Below are positions 41,529 to 49,861 of a stretch of DNA of 64,000 nucleotides, in pieces. Both the position numbers and the translations under genes were made by a program. The DNA is from Microbacteriaceae bacterium PS02067 (GTDB taxonomy: Bacteria; Actinomycetota; Actinomycetes; Actinomycetales; Microbacteriaceae): NCBI GenBank assembly GCA_029960085.1, contig JASCPG010000006.1:24045-88044 (forward strand), read 5' to 3'. Each line of letters begins with the position of its first letter. Positions within the stretch are counted from its first letter, which is position 1. The notes under the pieces are model-generated. The model was not told the DNA's origin. It did no database searches and saw nothing but the letters and a program-made list of their open reading frames with translations.

Positions 41529-41549
41529 GTCCTAGGACGGTCCTAGGAC
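41529..41549. repeat. Tandem GTCCTAGGAC palindromes
   Basis: Two perfect 10-bp palindromes GTCCTAGGAC at 41529-41538 and 41540-41549, repeated with an 11-bp period (one helical turn). A related GTCCTAG occurs in the hairpin at 41467. Iteron-like; a replication origin, regulator or packaging site of the element is possible. Confidence 0.6.
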
Positions 41550-41645
41550 CGATCGAGAAGACGATCCGACGGCACTCCGTCGCGTCGAGAAGCGCTCGGT
41601 GGCTAGTTCGCATTGCGGTCGCGCGTACCCTTCGCGGGAGGTCGC

Positions 41646-41678
41646 TTGACCACCTCCCCGACCACAACGGGCTCCGAA
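41646..41678 (+). repeat. Candidate integrase arm-type sites, right
   Basis: TTGACCAC at 41646-41653 and CGACCACAACGGGCTCCGAA at 41659-41678, repeating the left arm sites at 33796-33828 in the same order and orientation. They lie 95 bp inside the attR core. Confidence 0.6.
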
Positions 41679-41772
41679 AAACTCGCGTCCGCTTCCGTCC
41701 GTCGGTGTCCGACCCGCGGAAACACGCGGCGAAACGGACGCCCGCGGATGCGCCCGAACGCCGCTCCGATGC

Positions 41773-41815
41773 CTGGGGGTCAAGGGGTCGCAGGTTCAAA
41801 TCCTGTCATCCCGAC
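41773..41815 (+). repeat. attR core (43-bp direct repeat, right copy)
   Basis: Copy of the tRNA-Pro 3' half from the anticodon loop onward, identical to attL over 43 bases. It represents the original chromosomal 3' end of the tRNA gene. Confidence 0.92.
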
Positions 41816-41820
41816 GGTCG

Positions 41821-41860
41821 GAAGCCCTGGTGAGAGTGAACTCTCACCAGGGCTTCGTTG
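41821..41860 (+). terminator. Original chromosomal tRNA-Pro terminator, displaced
   Basis: A 16-bp perfect stem, GAAGCCCTGGTGAGAG at 41821-41836 with CTCTCACCAGGGCTTC at 41841-41856, then GTTGTTT. It lies at the same distance from attR as the element-borne terminator does from attL. Confidence 0.9.
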
Positions 41861-41929
41861 TTTCTTAGGGTCACCGGTGGCTGGGCCACTACTCTGGGTG
41901 GGCGGCTTCCGACGACGAGGAGAACTGAC

Positions 41930-42349
41930 GTGCGCGTGTTCTTCACCAGCTCTGAGTCCTTCGGTGAGGGCAAAGGCTCCGCCGACTTCTACATGGAGAT
42001 GGATCGGGTCTTCAACGAAGGACTGGCCGACAAGTTCTACGGCGACGGGATCGACTGCTGCTCTCTGATGTTCGTCTTCCACCGCGAAGACGGACCGGGC
42101 GACCGGGGCAAAGAGCGCACGTTGTACAAGCGCCAGTCGCGTGAGCTCGACCTGCGGCTGTTCGCCGATCACGACGGGTGGCGTCGCGCGCGAACGGAAA
42201 AGAACCCGCCCGAGCAGTACCGCCTCCTCTACGACGTCGCCGCGCGATCTTTCGACATCATGCGGGCGAAGAAGATTCCGAACCTCGACGTCGACGCTTT
42301 GGAGCGCGACGTGCATGCCCTCGCCGCCGCGCAGGGGTGGACGCGATGA
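41930..42349 (+). CDS. Possible Imm44-like immunity protein
   Basis: 139 residues, start GTG 41930 behind GAGGAGAACTGAC. The sequence pattern MRVFFTSSESFGEGKGSADF then GKERTLYKRQSRELDLRLFA and a C-terminal DALERDVHALAAA resembles Imm44-type immunity proteins of polymorphic toxin systems, from memory of the family pattern. No toxin gene is nearby, so it would be an orphan. It begins 70 bp beyond the displaced tRNA terminator, outside the element. Confidence 0.5.
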   Translation: MRVFFTSSESFGEGKGSADFYMEMDRVFNEGLADKFYGDGIDCCSLMFVFHREDGPGDRGKERTLYKRQSRELDLRLFADHDGWRRARTEKNPPEQYRLLYDVAARSFDIMRAKKIPNLDVDALERDVHALAAAQGWTR

Positions 42350-42477
42350 CCGACCGGGGTCACAGATCTATGACTCGCCCCGGCGTGGCCGGAGAGCGTT
42401 CTGCGGGTGGCAGCAGGCTCCTCGTGCCGGCCAAGAGCCCTGACGAGCGTGCGCCCGTCAGGGCCGCTCGCAACTAG
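42346..42477 (+). CDS. Doubtful 43-residue frame
   Basis: Starts at ATG 42346 overlapping the preceding stop (ATGA) and ends near 42477. Sequence MTDRGHRSMTRPGVAGERSA is low complexity. An inverted repeat CCCTGACG...CGTCAGGG inside it (about 42438-42463) looks like a terminator for one or both flanking genes. The overlap is the only support for coding. Confidence 0.25.
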   Translation: MTDRGHRSMTRPGVAGERSAGGSRLLVPAKSPDERAPVRAARN

Positions 42478-42854
42478 AACATCGAGTTGGTGTTCTTCGC
42501 CTCGGCGGGGACCTCCTGGATCACATCCCAGTGCTCGACGATCTTGCCGTCTTCCAGGCGCCAGAAGTCGGCGACGGCGAGTCCGCGGTCTTCGGGGGTA
42601 CGGCGGAAGTGGCTGTGGGTGACGACGATGTCGCCGTCGGCGAGGGCGCGGCGGATCTCGAGCTGCAGCTGCGGGAACTGCGAGCGCATGTACGTCACGT
42701 AGCCGACGAATGCCGCCGCACCATCGGGCGCACCCGGGTTGTGCTGGATGTACGAGGCGCCCAGAGCGCGGGCCGCCGCCTTCTCCGGCTCGCCGTCGTT
42801 GAAGGCCTGCGAATAGAAGCCGGTGACCAGTTCGATGCTCTCCGCGGATGTCAT
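42474..42854 (-). CDS. SnoaL-like (NTF2 fold) protein
   Basis: 126 residues of the SnoaL/NTF2 type: IELVTGFYSQAFNDGEPEKA, YIQHNPGAPDG, VVTHSHFRRTPEDRGLAVAD and FWRLEDGKIVEHWDVIQEVP. Proteins with this pattern (predicted SnoaL-like aldol-condensation-type) are small stress or secondary metabolism proteins. ATG 42854 follows AGAGGAGAC. Divergent from the GlxA-type regulator, which may control it. Confidence 0.85.
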   Translation of the reverse strand: MTSAESIELVTGFYSQAFNDGEPEKAAARALGASYIQHNPGAPDGAAAFVGYVTYMRSQFPQLQLEIRRALADGDIVVTHSHFRRTPEDRGLAVADFWRLEDGKIVEHWDVIQEVPAEAKNTNSMF

Positions 42855-43014
42855 GGGGTCTCCTCTGTGATCGGTGGTGCGGCCCTTTTCGACGCACCAG
42901 CCAGCAGGATACGGACCGGTCGGCGCGAAGTCAGGTGACGCGAATGTCATTGAGCCATAGACTCACGCCAACCTCACTAGTGCCCGAAAAGTGATGGAAA
43001 GCTACGATTCCGCC

Positions 43015-44007
43015 ATGAGGAGAACGCCCACGAAGACGGCCCACCGCGTCGCCGTTCTCGCGCAAGACCACGTCTATCCGTTCGAACTCGGCATCCCCGC
43101 CCGTGTGTTCAGCGCAGCAGAAGAAGGCTACGAGGTGGTCGTGTGCACCCCCGATGGTGGCTCCGTCGCCACGAACGCGGGCTTCCGGGTGACACCCGGC
43201 CATGGGCCCGAAGCACTCGCGACCGCGGACACCGTGATCATCGCACCGGTCGATGCCCATCAGCTCTCTCGGGAGCTCTCGCCTGCGGTCGACGCGGCCT
43301 TGTCGCGCATCCGTTCGGGTGCGCGCGTCGCGTCCATCTGCACGGGCGCGTTCACGCTGGCCGCCGCGGGACTGCTTGACGGACGCCGCGCCACCACCCA
43401 CTGGGAGTGTGCGCCGCTGTTCCGCTCCTGGTACCCGGACATCGACCTCGAAGAGAACGTCCTCTTCGTCCACGACGGCGACATCCACACGTCGGCGGGG
43501 GCTGCGGCGGGCCTCGACCTCTGCCTCGACCTCATCCGCGCCGATCATGGGGCGCGGGTCGCGAACCGCGCCGCCCGCCGATGCGTCGTCTCCCCGTTCC
43601 GTGAGGGCGGGCAGGCGCAGTTCATCGAGCGGCCGGTCGCCGAGGTGCCGGATGCCTCGACCGCACCCGCCCGGGAGTGGGCGCTCGCCCGCCTCGACGA
43701 GAAGATCACCGTCGCTGATCTCGCGAGAGTCACGCACATGAGCGAACGCACCCTCGTCCGCCGCTTCACCGATGAGACGGGGCTGGCGCCCCGCCGCTGG
43801 CTCACGCTGCAGCGCCTCGCGCGCGCACGAGAACTGCTCGAGGAGTCCGACCTGTCCGTCGAGGAGATCGCCGCGGCCGTCGGCTACGCGACCGCCACGT
43901 CACTGCGCAATCACCTCACCGCCGAGGTCGGGCTCCTCCCCGGGGCGTATCGGCGCACCTTCCAACAGCCCGCCGCGGAGACCGTTCCGGCATCCTCGCC
44001 CAGATGA
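43015..44007 (+). CDS. GlxA-type AraC-family transcriptional regulator
   Basis: About 330 residues. An N-terminal DJ-1/PfpI-like domain (VAVLAQDHVYPFELGIPARVF, ICTGAFTLAAAGLLDGRRAT) is fused to a C-terminal AraC helix-turn-helix (ITVADLARVTHMSERTLVRRF; LSVEEIAAAVGYATATSLRN). ATG 43015 is preferred, but ATG 42991 is possible. Likely regulates the divergent SnoaL-like gene or itself. Confidence 0.88.
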   Translation: MRRTPTKTAHRVAVLAQDHVYPFELGIPARVFSAAEEGYEVVVCTPDGGSVATNAGFRVTPGHGPEALATADTVIIAPVDAHQLSRELSPAVDAALSRIRSGARVASICTGAFTLAAAGLLDGRRATTHWECAPLFRSWYPDIDLEENVLFVHDGDIHTSAGAAAGLDLCLDLIRADHGARVANRAARRCVVSPFREGGQAQFIERPVAEVPDASTAPAREWALARLDEKITVADLARVTHMSERTLVRRFTDETGLAPRRWLTLQRLARARELLEESDLSVEEIAAAVGYATATSLRNHLTAEVGLLPGAYRRTFQQPAAETVPASSPR

Positions 44008-44176
44008 TCGCGGAGCACGGCTCGCCGCTCCGATCATCGGCCTGGCGAGCGACGCGCTCGGCGCCGGGATCGCCGTCGTCTGAACGACGCCTCTACGTCC
44101 AGGTGCAGGTCGTGGAATGCGCCGCGGGTAGCCGTCGTTGCCTTCTGATGGATTCGGATGATGATGGAGTTGCCTC

Positions 44177-44341
44177 GTGACGAACCGCGACGCAGGAGAG
44201 GTGGGCGAGCGAGCGGAACCGCGCCGCTTGCTGCTCGTCGGCGACGCCGCAGACGGCGTGTGCGGGCCGAGCGGATGCCTCCTTCCCGCCGTGAACCCCG
44301 CCGTCGACTCGCAAGCCTCGTCCGACTCGCAGCAGGGCTGA
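44177..44341 (+). CDS. 54-residue protein with CGPSGC motif
   Basis: GTG 44177 to TGA 44341: MTNRDAGEVGERAEPRRLLL, then VGDAADGVCGPSGCLLPAV and a Ser/Gln tail. The two cysteines in VCGPSGC could form a metal or redox site. It ends one base before the sigma factor start, suggesting a two-gene unit where it could modulate the sigma factor. Ribosome site is weak (no clear purine run). Confidence 0.4.
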   Translation: MTNRDAGEVGERAEPRRLLLVGDAADGVCGPSGCLLPAVNPAVDSQASSDSQQG

Positions 44342-44342
44342 T

Positions 44343-44846
44343 ATGAGCGTGTCGACGTTGGCCGCGCGCTCATCCCTCACGGCGATGCTGCAGGCGGACC
44401 CGCAGCGCCTTCGGCGCCGGAGTATCTCGCTCGGAGTTCACCCCGACGACGCCGATGACGTGGCGCAGAACGCCGCCCTGCGGGCGTGGCGTTCGGTGGA
44501 TGCCCTGCGGTCGTCCGACCCCGGATCGATGTGCGCCTGGCTCGACGCCATCGCCCGCACCGCGGCCGCCGACCTGGGGCGCCGCCGGCGCGCTGAGCGA
44601 TCCGACGGCGAAGTGCAGTGCGAGTCGCTCACCGCCTTCCAGCGCGTCGAGGAGTCCGTCGAACTGCGAGACAGGTTGGCCGCGACGGTCGCGGCGATCC
44701 GCGACCTGCCGGACGCCCTGCGTGAGCCGCTGCTCCTGAACGTCGTCGACGAACTGACCGCTCCCGAGGTCGCCGAGCGGCTCGGCATCACCGCTGCCGC
44801 CGTCCGGCAGCGGATCGCGCGCGCCCGCCGGGCGCTCGCGCGCTGA
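44343..44846 (+). CDS. ECF-type RNA polymerase sigma factor
   Basis: 167 residues. Sigma-2 region: VHPDDADDVAQNAALRAWRS and the following WLDAIARTAAADLGRRRRAE; sigma-4 region: RDLPDALREPLLLNVVDELT and APEVAERLGITAAAVRQRIA. No anti-sigma factor of usual type is adjacent; the 54-residue CGPSGC protein is the only candidate partner. Confidence 0.85.
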   Translation: MSVSTLAARSSLTAMLQADPQRLRRRSISLGVHPDDADDVAQNAALRAWRSVDALRSSDPGSMCAWLDAIARTAAADLGRRRRAERSDGEVQCESLTAFQRVEESVELRDRLAATVAAIRDLPDALREPLLLNVVDELTAPEVAERLGITAAAVRQRIARARRALAR

Positions 44847-44953
44847 CGGGCGGCACTCGACGAGTTCGCAACCGGTCTGTCACACGACGCCGGTGGGAAC
44901 GTCCTTCTCTTTGAGGGCTCGCACCGTGCGGGCCTCGAGTGAAAGGAAACCTC

Positions 44954-45328
44954 ATGACTGTGACAGCTCTCGACCAGCTGAACCTCGCGTTCGCCGACCG
45001 GTTCAACGCCCGCGACCTCGATGGCCTGATGGCGCTGAACGTCGACGACGTGGTGTTCGTCCCCGCGCCGGGAACCCCCGTGACCGGGCCGGCCGCCGTG
45101 CGCGGTGCCCTGGAGCAGTTCCTCGGCCTGAACCTGCCGATCACGATGAACGTTCGTCACGTGTTCCAGTCCGGTGACACGGGCCTCGCGATCGCGGACT
45201 GGACGATCGTCGGCACCGGCCCGGACGGCTCCGAGATCGACCTCGCCGGCACCACCGCCGACGTCGCGGTCTGCGACGAGCAGCACGGCTGGCGCTACGT
45301 CGTCGACAACCCGTTCGGCACCGCCTGA
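44954..45328 (+). CDS. SnoaL/DUF4440-like NTF2-fold protein
   Basis: 124 residues starting at ATG 44954 behind GAAAGGAAAC: LDQLNLAFADRFNARDLDGL, PGTPVTGPAAVRGALEQFL, DTGLAIADWTIVGTGPDGSE. The fold is that of small NTF2-like proteins; ligand unknown. It may be a target of the upstream sigma factor. Confidence 0.82.
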   Translation: MTVTALDQLNLAFADRFNARDLDGLMALNVDDVVFVPAPGTPVTGPAAVRGALEQFLGLNLPITMNVRHVFQSGDTGLAIADWTIVGTGPDGSEIDLAGTTADVAVCDEQHGWRYVVDNPFGTA

Positions 45329-45345
45329 ATCAGGCTCGCCCCACC

Positions 45346-45391
45346 GGGGGACGGCCGGCGTGAGCGCCTCGGGCGCCGCCGGCCGTCCCCT
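45346..45391. terminator. Terminator between convergent genes
   Basis: A 14-bp stem: GGGGACGGCCGGCG (45346-45359) with CGCCGGCCGTCCCC (45376-45389), 16-base loop. Lies between the convergent NTF2-like and VOC genes. Confidence 0.8.
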
Positions 45392-45424
45392 GGGCCCGTT
45401 CGCGATGTGCGGGCCGGTGGCGCC

Positions 45425-45889
45425 TCACCCGATCGGGTGCTCGGCGGCGACGTCGAGGATCCAGGTCACGCCGAACCGGTCGGTCAGCATGCCGAAACCG
45501 GGGCTCCACGCCGAGGCGGCCAGCGGCTCGACGATCGAAGCGCCCGCGGCGAGGGTGTCCCAGTGCCGCTGCACTTCATCGAGTGACGTGCCGCGCACCG
45601 AGACGAAGAACGGCTGCTCGGTGAGGGTGACGCCGTTCTCTCGTCGCGTCGCACCGGCGGATGCGGGCACGGCGGGTGCACCGGGGATGTCGTAGGCCAT
45701 CACTCGGAAGCCGGTCTCAGAGTCGAGCTGCCCGAACACGACGTCGCCGGCACCGGGGGCATCCTTGGGCATCCCGACGTCGCCGTAGGTTGCGATCGTG
45801 ACGTCCCCTCCGAACACGGACTGGTAGAACTCCAGCGCCGCGCGCGCCTCGCCGCGGAAGTTGAGGTGAGTGGTTGTCGTCAGGGTCAT
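45425..45889 (-). CDS. VOC family protein, PhnB-like
   Basis: 154 residues with the glyoxalase-fold PhnB pattern: HLNFRGEARAALEFYQSVFG, VMAYDIPGAPAVPA, and a C-terminal WSPGFGMLTDRFGVTWILDV. PhnB-like proteins are dimeric metal-fold proteins of mostly unknown substrate. Divergent from the WYL regulator. Confidence 0.88.
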   Translation of the reverse strand: MTLTTTTHLNFRGEARAALEFYQSVFGGDVTIATYGDVGMPKDAPGAGDVVFGQLDSETGFRVMAYDIPGAPAVPASAGATRRENGVTLTEQPFFVSVRGTSLDEVQRHWDTLAAGASIVEPLAASAWSPGFGMLTDRFGVTWILDVAAEHPIG

Positions 45890-45961
45890 GATGCTCCTTG
45901 CGTCGGTGTGGTGTCCGAGGTCGTCCCCGGACGGCCTCCACTCTTCCGGCCAAGTAGGTCA

Positions 45962-45984
45962 TATTCGGTCCTAGACCCCGAATA
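45962..45984. promoter_or_regulatory. Candidate operator of the WYL regulator
   Basis: TATTCGG and CCGAATA form perfect 7-bp arms around a 9-bp spacer that itself contains GGTCCTAGACC. It lies in the 105-bp divergent region, ten bases before the regulator start, a place for autoregulation and control of the VOC gene. Confidence 0.55.
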
Positions 45985-45994
45985 GCCTGAGAGT

Positions 45995-46996
45995 ATGACC
46001 GCCCCGACCTCTCGGCTGCTCACTCTGCTGTCGCTGTTGCAGACGCGGCGCGATTGGCCCGGACCGCTTCTCGCCGACCGCCTCGAGGTCAGCCACCGCA
46101 CGGTGCGGCGCGACGTCGACCGGCTCCGGGAGATGGGCTACCGCATCCAGGCGACGATGGGCCCGGACGGCGGATACCGCCTCGATGCGGGCAGCGAGCT
46201 CCCACCCCTGCTGTTCGACGACGATCAGGCGGTTGCGCTGGCGGTCGCGCTGCAGGCCGCCCCCGCACTCGGCGTCGGCATCGAAGAGGCTTCCCTGCGG
46301 GCGTTGGCGACGATCCGGCAGGTGATGCACTCCCGTCTCCGCCACCGTCTCGATGCGCTCGCCTTCACGGCGCTCCCCGCCGCACCGGGCGATGCGGCGC
46401 TCGACCCTGTGTCGCCGGTTGTCCTGACCGCGATCTCTGCCGCGGTCCGCGCGCGCGACGTGCTTCGCTTCGACTACGCGAGTCGCACCGCGAAGGCCGA
46501 CGCCGGCGCGCCACCGCCACGGCGTGTCGAGCCGCACCACCTCGTCACGGTTCGGGGACGCTGGTACCTCATCGCGTGGGACCTCGACCGGGACGATTGG
46601 CGGCTCTACCGCGCGGACCGCATCACCCCGCGGACGCCGACGGGGCCGCATTTCGCGCCCCGTGACATTCCGGGTGGGGACGTCGCCATCTACCTCGCGG
46701 CGCGGTTCAAGGGCTCCGACGCGGTCGACCGCTGGCCGTGTCACGGCAAGGTCATCCTGCATCTGCCTGCCAGCGATGTGCTGCCGTTCGCGGGCGACGG
46801 AGTGGTGGAAGACCTCGGCCCGGACCGGTGCTCCCTCGAGGTCGGCGCCTGGTCGTGGGTCGCCCTCGCGGCATCCCTGGGCCGCTTCGACACGGATATC
46901 GAGGTGGTTCGACCGCCCGAACTCGCACACGCGTTCGGCGTGCTGGCCGCGCGGAACGCCGCAACGGCCGAGAAGTCGGACCATCCGACCCGCTGA
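45995..46996 (+). CDS. HTH-WYL family transcriptional regulator (YafY type)
   Basis: 333 residues: an N-terminal DeoR-like winged helix (LLADRLEVSHRTVRRDVDRL REMGYRI) and a WYL domain (EPHHLVTVRGRWYLIAWDLD). The family binds nucleotides or other ligands and often represses a neighbouring VOC/PhnB gene. Divergently placed with the PhnB-like gene, its likely target. Confidence 0.9.
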   Translation: MTAPTSRLLTLLSLLQTRRDWPGPLLADRLEVSHRTVRRDVDRLREMGYRIQATMGPDGGYRLDAGSELPPLLFDDDQAVALAVALQAAPALGVGIEEASLRALATIRQVMHSRLRHRLDALAFTALPAAPGDAALDPVSPVVLTAISAAVRARDVLRFDYASRTAKADAGAPPPRRVEPHHLVTVRGRWYLIAWDLDRDDWRLYRADRITPRTPTGPHFAPRDIPGGDVAIYLAARFKGSDAVDRWPCHGKVILHLPASDVLPFAGDGVVEDLGPDRCSLEVGAWSWVALAASLGRFDTDIEVVRPPELAHAFGVLAARNAATAEKSDHPTR

Positions 46997-47030
46997 GGCG
47001 CTGTCACACCTCGATCGGCGCGGCGCCGCA

Positions 47031-48484
47031 TCAATCGATCCAGACGGCTCTGTCGCTGCCCCACGGGTGCACGGGCGATGGGTATTCGCGGGGTGCGCCG
47101 GGGAAGTCGAGGAACGGCACCGCGCAGGTGATCGTCGCCGGATCGCCGTCCGCCGAGCGCAGAACCGGGACGACCTGTGTCGGCAGCGCGACCGCACCGC
47201 CCAGGCCAGCGGAGTCATCCGCCGCGCCCTCCGCGAGCAACTCGTCCGCGATCCGCGCGAGGCTGATGTCGATCCGGAACGACCCGCCCCGCGCCCGCTG
47301 TTCGCGCAGCGCCGTTGCGATGGATGCCGCGAGGAAGTGGCCGGTCGAGTGGTCGAGCGCCTGGACCGGCAGCGCGCCGGGAGTGGTGCCTTCATCCCGG
47401 CTCTCGAGGAGCGAGATCCCCGTCGCCGCCTGGACGATGCTGTCGAACCCGCGTCGTGTGCCCCAGGGGCCGTCCGTCCCCCCGGCGGAGAGTTGCGCGA
47501 CGACGATTCCGGGAAGCGCCGGATGAGGGAGTCGGCGTCGAGGCCGAAGCGCTCGAGAGCCGCCGGCCGGTATCCATGGACGACGACATCGGCTGTCGCC
47601 AGCAGCCGCTGCAGCGTGTCGAGGTCGTCGCTGCCGGTGAGATCGAGGAGGGCGCTGCGCTTCTCCTGCCCGGTGTCGAAGTGCTGGAACGCGTGTTCGG
47701 GCAGACGCGGGGAGTCGACGCGCAGCACGTCGGCTCCCGCGATGGCGAGGTCGCGCGTGGCGACGGGTCCGGCGATGACGCGCGTGAGATCGAGCACGCG
47801 GATGCCGGCGAGGGGGCGTATTTCCTCGGGCTTCCACGGGCGGGCCGGCGCCTCGCCGACGCGGGCGAACCCGACGACGGGACTCTCCGCGAGCGCGGCA
47901 CGGTGCGGGTGTCGTCGCCACTCCGCCGCGCTCCGGACGGCGAACACGAGAGCCCCCGCCTCGGCGGCACGGTCCTCCAGGTCGATGCGGCCCCAAGCCC
48001 GCATGGCTGTCTCGACCTCCGATCGATCGGCGTCGCGAGCGACACCGAGGAGCCTCGTGAGCCGCTGCGCGTGGTGCGGGTAGTTGCCGTGGGTGCGCAC
48101 CCACCCGTCGGCGACTCTCCAGAACCCCGACAGCGGCGACCAGATCGGGAGGGCTTCGCCGTCCATCCGGAAGAGCCGTTCGCTTCCGTACGAGGCTTGG
48201 ATGCGCGCCGGCGCGGGCGAGATCGAGCTCTCGCGCGCCTCGCGCCCGGCCCGGTCCGCGGCGACGAGCGTGATCGCGAGCGAGGAGAGCGCGGCGCTGT
48301 CGTACGCGAGCTCACCGACGCGGAGGTGTGATTCCCAGCGGGGCAGGTTCGGGGTGGCCGTGAGCCCGGTGAGCTCTTCCTCACGGAGGCCGAGAGCATC
48401 GGCGACCCGTTCGCCGACGCGATGGAGCCGCCGCGGCGCCTCGCCGGCCCGCGGAGAACCATCGATGCGCGCTGATCGCGTCAT
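47031..48484 (-). pseudogene. CaiB/BaiF-type CoA-transferase, frameshifted
   Basis: The family III CoA-transferase sequence is split over two frames. The first (from ATG 48484) reads to DSLIRRFPE near 47510 and then becomes nonsense; the second frame continues GIVVAQLSAGGTDGPWGTRR to the end at 47031. One missing base in the run of C/G at about 47509-47513 explains it: the span is 1,454 bases, one short of 485 codons. PLAGIRVLDLTRVIAGPVAT is the usual CoA-transferase core. Either a recent inactivating mutation or a sequencing error in a homopolymer. Start supported by GGGAGG. Confidence 0.85.
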
Positions 48485-48524
48485 CGCCGTCCCTCCCTTC
48501 CGTCGTCGGGTTGCGCGCTCGCCT

Positions 48525-49130
48525 TCAGTCGAGGCTCTCGAGCGGGTTCATGGCGAGTTTGCGCGCGATTCCGCCTTCCTGCAACCGCCGCGCGGCGGTA
48601 TCGGGCTTCCTGCTCGCCTGGTCGGCGATGCACGCGCTGAACTCCGCGGCGAGCGTGCCGCGCGGATACGCCGCGAGCACCTCGCGGCGGAACGCCTCGG
48701 GCAGCGCGTCGGGGCGCGCGCCGGAGATGTCGAGGCCGGTCGCGATCTCGAGGAGGTGCCCCTCGGCATCCATCGCCGGGTCGACGCTCGGCCAGTTGTG
48801 GCGCACGATCACCTCGAGCACGCGCGTGCGGCGCTCGGGTGCCCATCCCGCACCGGCGGTGAGCGCGACGCCGACGTGCCCGCCGGCGTGCTCGTACGAG
48901 ATGGTGTGGTTGTCGAACGCCGTCACGGTGCCGATGTCGTGCAGCACGGCGGCGACGTAGAGCAGTTCGTGGTCGATGTCGTGGATGCCCTCCATGCGGG
49001 CGAACGCCTCGGCCCAGAGCCACGAGCGCAGCGCATGCGCCGTGATCGCGGGGGACTGGTACTCCTGCGCGAGCTGCAGGGCGCCGCGCGCCGCGAGGGT
49101 ATCGGGAACCGGGAAGTCGTCGATCTGCAC
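48525..49130 (-). CDS. HD-domain hydrolase (cyanamide hydratase-like)
   Basis: 201 residues; GTG 49130 is the likely start. HD signature in the block HDIDHELLYVAAVLHDIGTV, with a further metal-site His in TISYEHAGGH and VIVRHNWPSVD. Similar to HD proteins near DDI2/DDI3-type cyanamide hydratases. Function in this organism is unknown. Ribosome site is weak. Confidence 0.8.
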   Translation of the reverse strand: MQIDDFPVPDTLAARGALQLAQEYQSPAITAHALRSWLWAEAFARMEGIHDIDHELLYVAAVLHDIGTVTAFDNHTISYEHAGGHVGVALTAGAGWAPERRTRVLEVIVRHNWPSVDPAMDAEGHLLEIATGLDISGARPDALPEAFRREVLAAYPRGTLAAEFSACIADQASRKPDTAARRLQEGGIARKLAMNPLESLD

Positions 49131-49231
49131 AGCCTGATTGTCGCGCCGACGGTCCCGCTCGTGCGCGCGCAGGGCGGTCGCGTGTGCGCGGGTTCCTGCC
49201 AATCGCGGTGCAGGTCGGAGTGCGGCGCCGG

Positions 49232-49861
49232 TCAGGCGGCCGTTCTCTCCAGGTCGAGAAGGGCGGTCTTGGCATCCAGCCCGCCGACGTAGCCGCCGAG
49301 GGTGCCGTCGCTGCGCAGCACGCGGTGGCACGGGACGATCACCGGGAGGGGGTTGGTCGCGCACGCGCTGCCGACGGCGCGCACCGCGTTCGGATTGCCG
49401 ACGCGTTCGGCCACCTGCTTGTAGGTGAGCGTGTGCCCGTACCCGATGTGCGGCAGATACTCCTGGACGCTGTGGCGGAACCCCGACGACAGACGGTGAT
49501 CGAGGGGGAGGTCGAACGACCGGCGGATGCCCGTGAAGTACTCGTCGAGCTGGTGCGCGGCCTCGTCGAGTCGGCCGGGGGAGCGGAGTACCCGCGGCCC
49601 GATCCGCTCCGCGATCGCCGCGAGCACGTCGTCGAAGCCCTCACGGTCGTAGGCGACGCGCACGACGCCGCGGTCGGTCGCCGCGAGCAGCAGGGTGCCG
49701 ACCGGGGTGTCGATCGTGCGGTAGGCGACGTCGACGAGGTGGGCGGCCTCTGCCGAGACCGCGAGGCGTGTGCGCAGGGCGTCCAGGTGTGTGGCGTCGA
49801 CACCTGTGAGGGTGCGCAGTGCGGCCTCCGTCGAGGTCGCAGGGATGTCGGTCGGGCTCAT
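49232..49861 (-). CDS. ogt: Methylated-DNA-protein-cysteine methyltransferase
   Basis: 209 residues. Active-site PCHRV with Cys178 (LPVIVPCHRVLRSDGTLGGY), preceded by the winged-helix segment GHTLTYKQVAERVGNPNAVR. Repairs O6-alkylguanine by self-alkylation. ATG 49861 overlaps the stop of the sigma factor gene (ATGA), so its synthesis is tied to that gene. Confidence 0.94.
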   Translation of the reverse strand: MSPTDIPATSTEAALRTLTGVDATHLDALRTRLAVSAEAAHLVDVAYRTIDTPVGTLLLAATDRGVVRVAYDREGFDDVLAAIAERIGPRVLRSPGRLDEAAHQLDEYFTGIRRSFDLPLDHRLSSGFRHSVQEYLPHIGYGHTLTYKQVAERVGNPNAVRAVGSACATNPLPVIVPCHRVLRSDGTLGGYVGGLDAKTALLDLERTAA

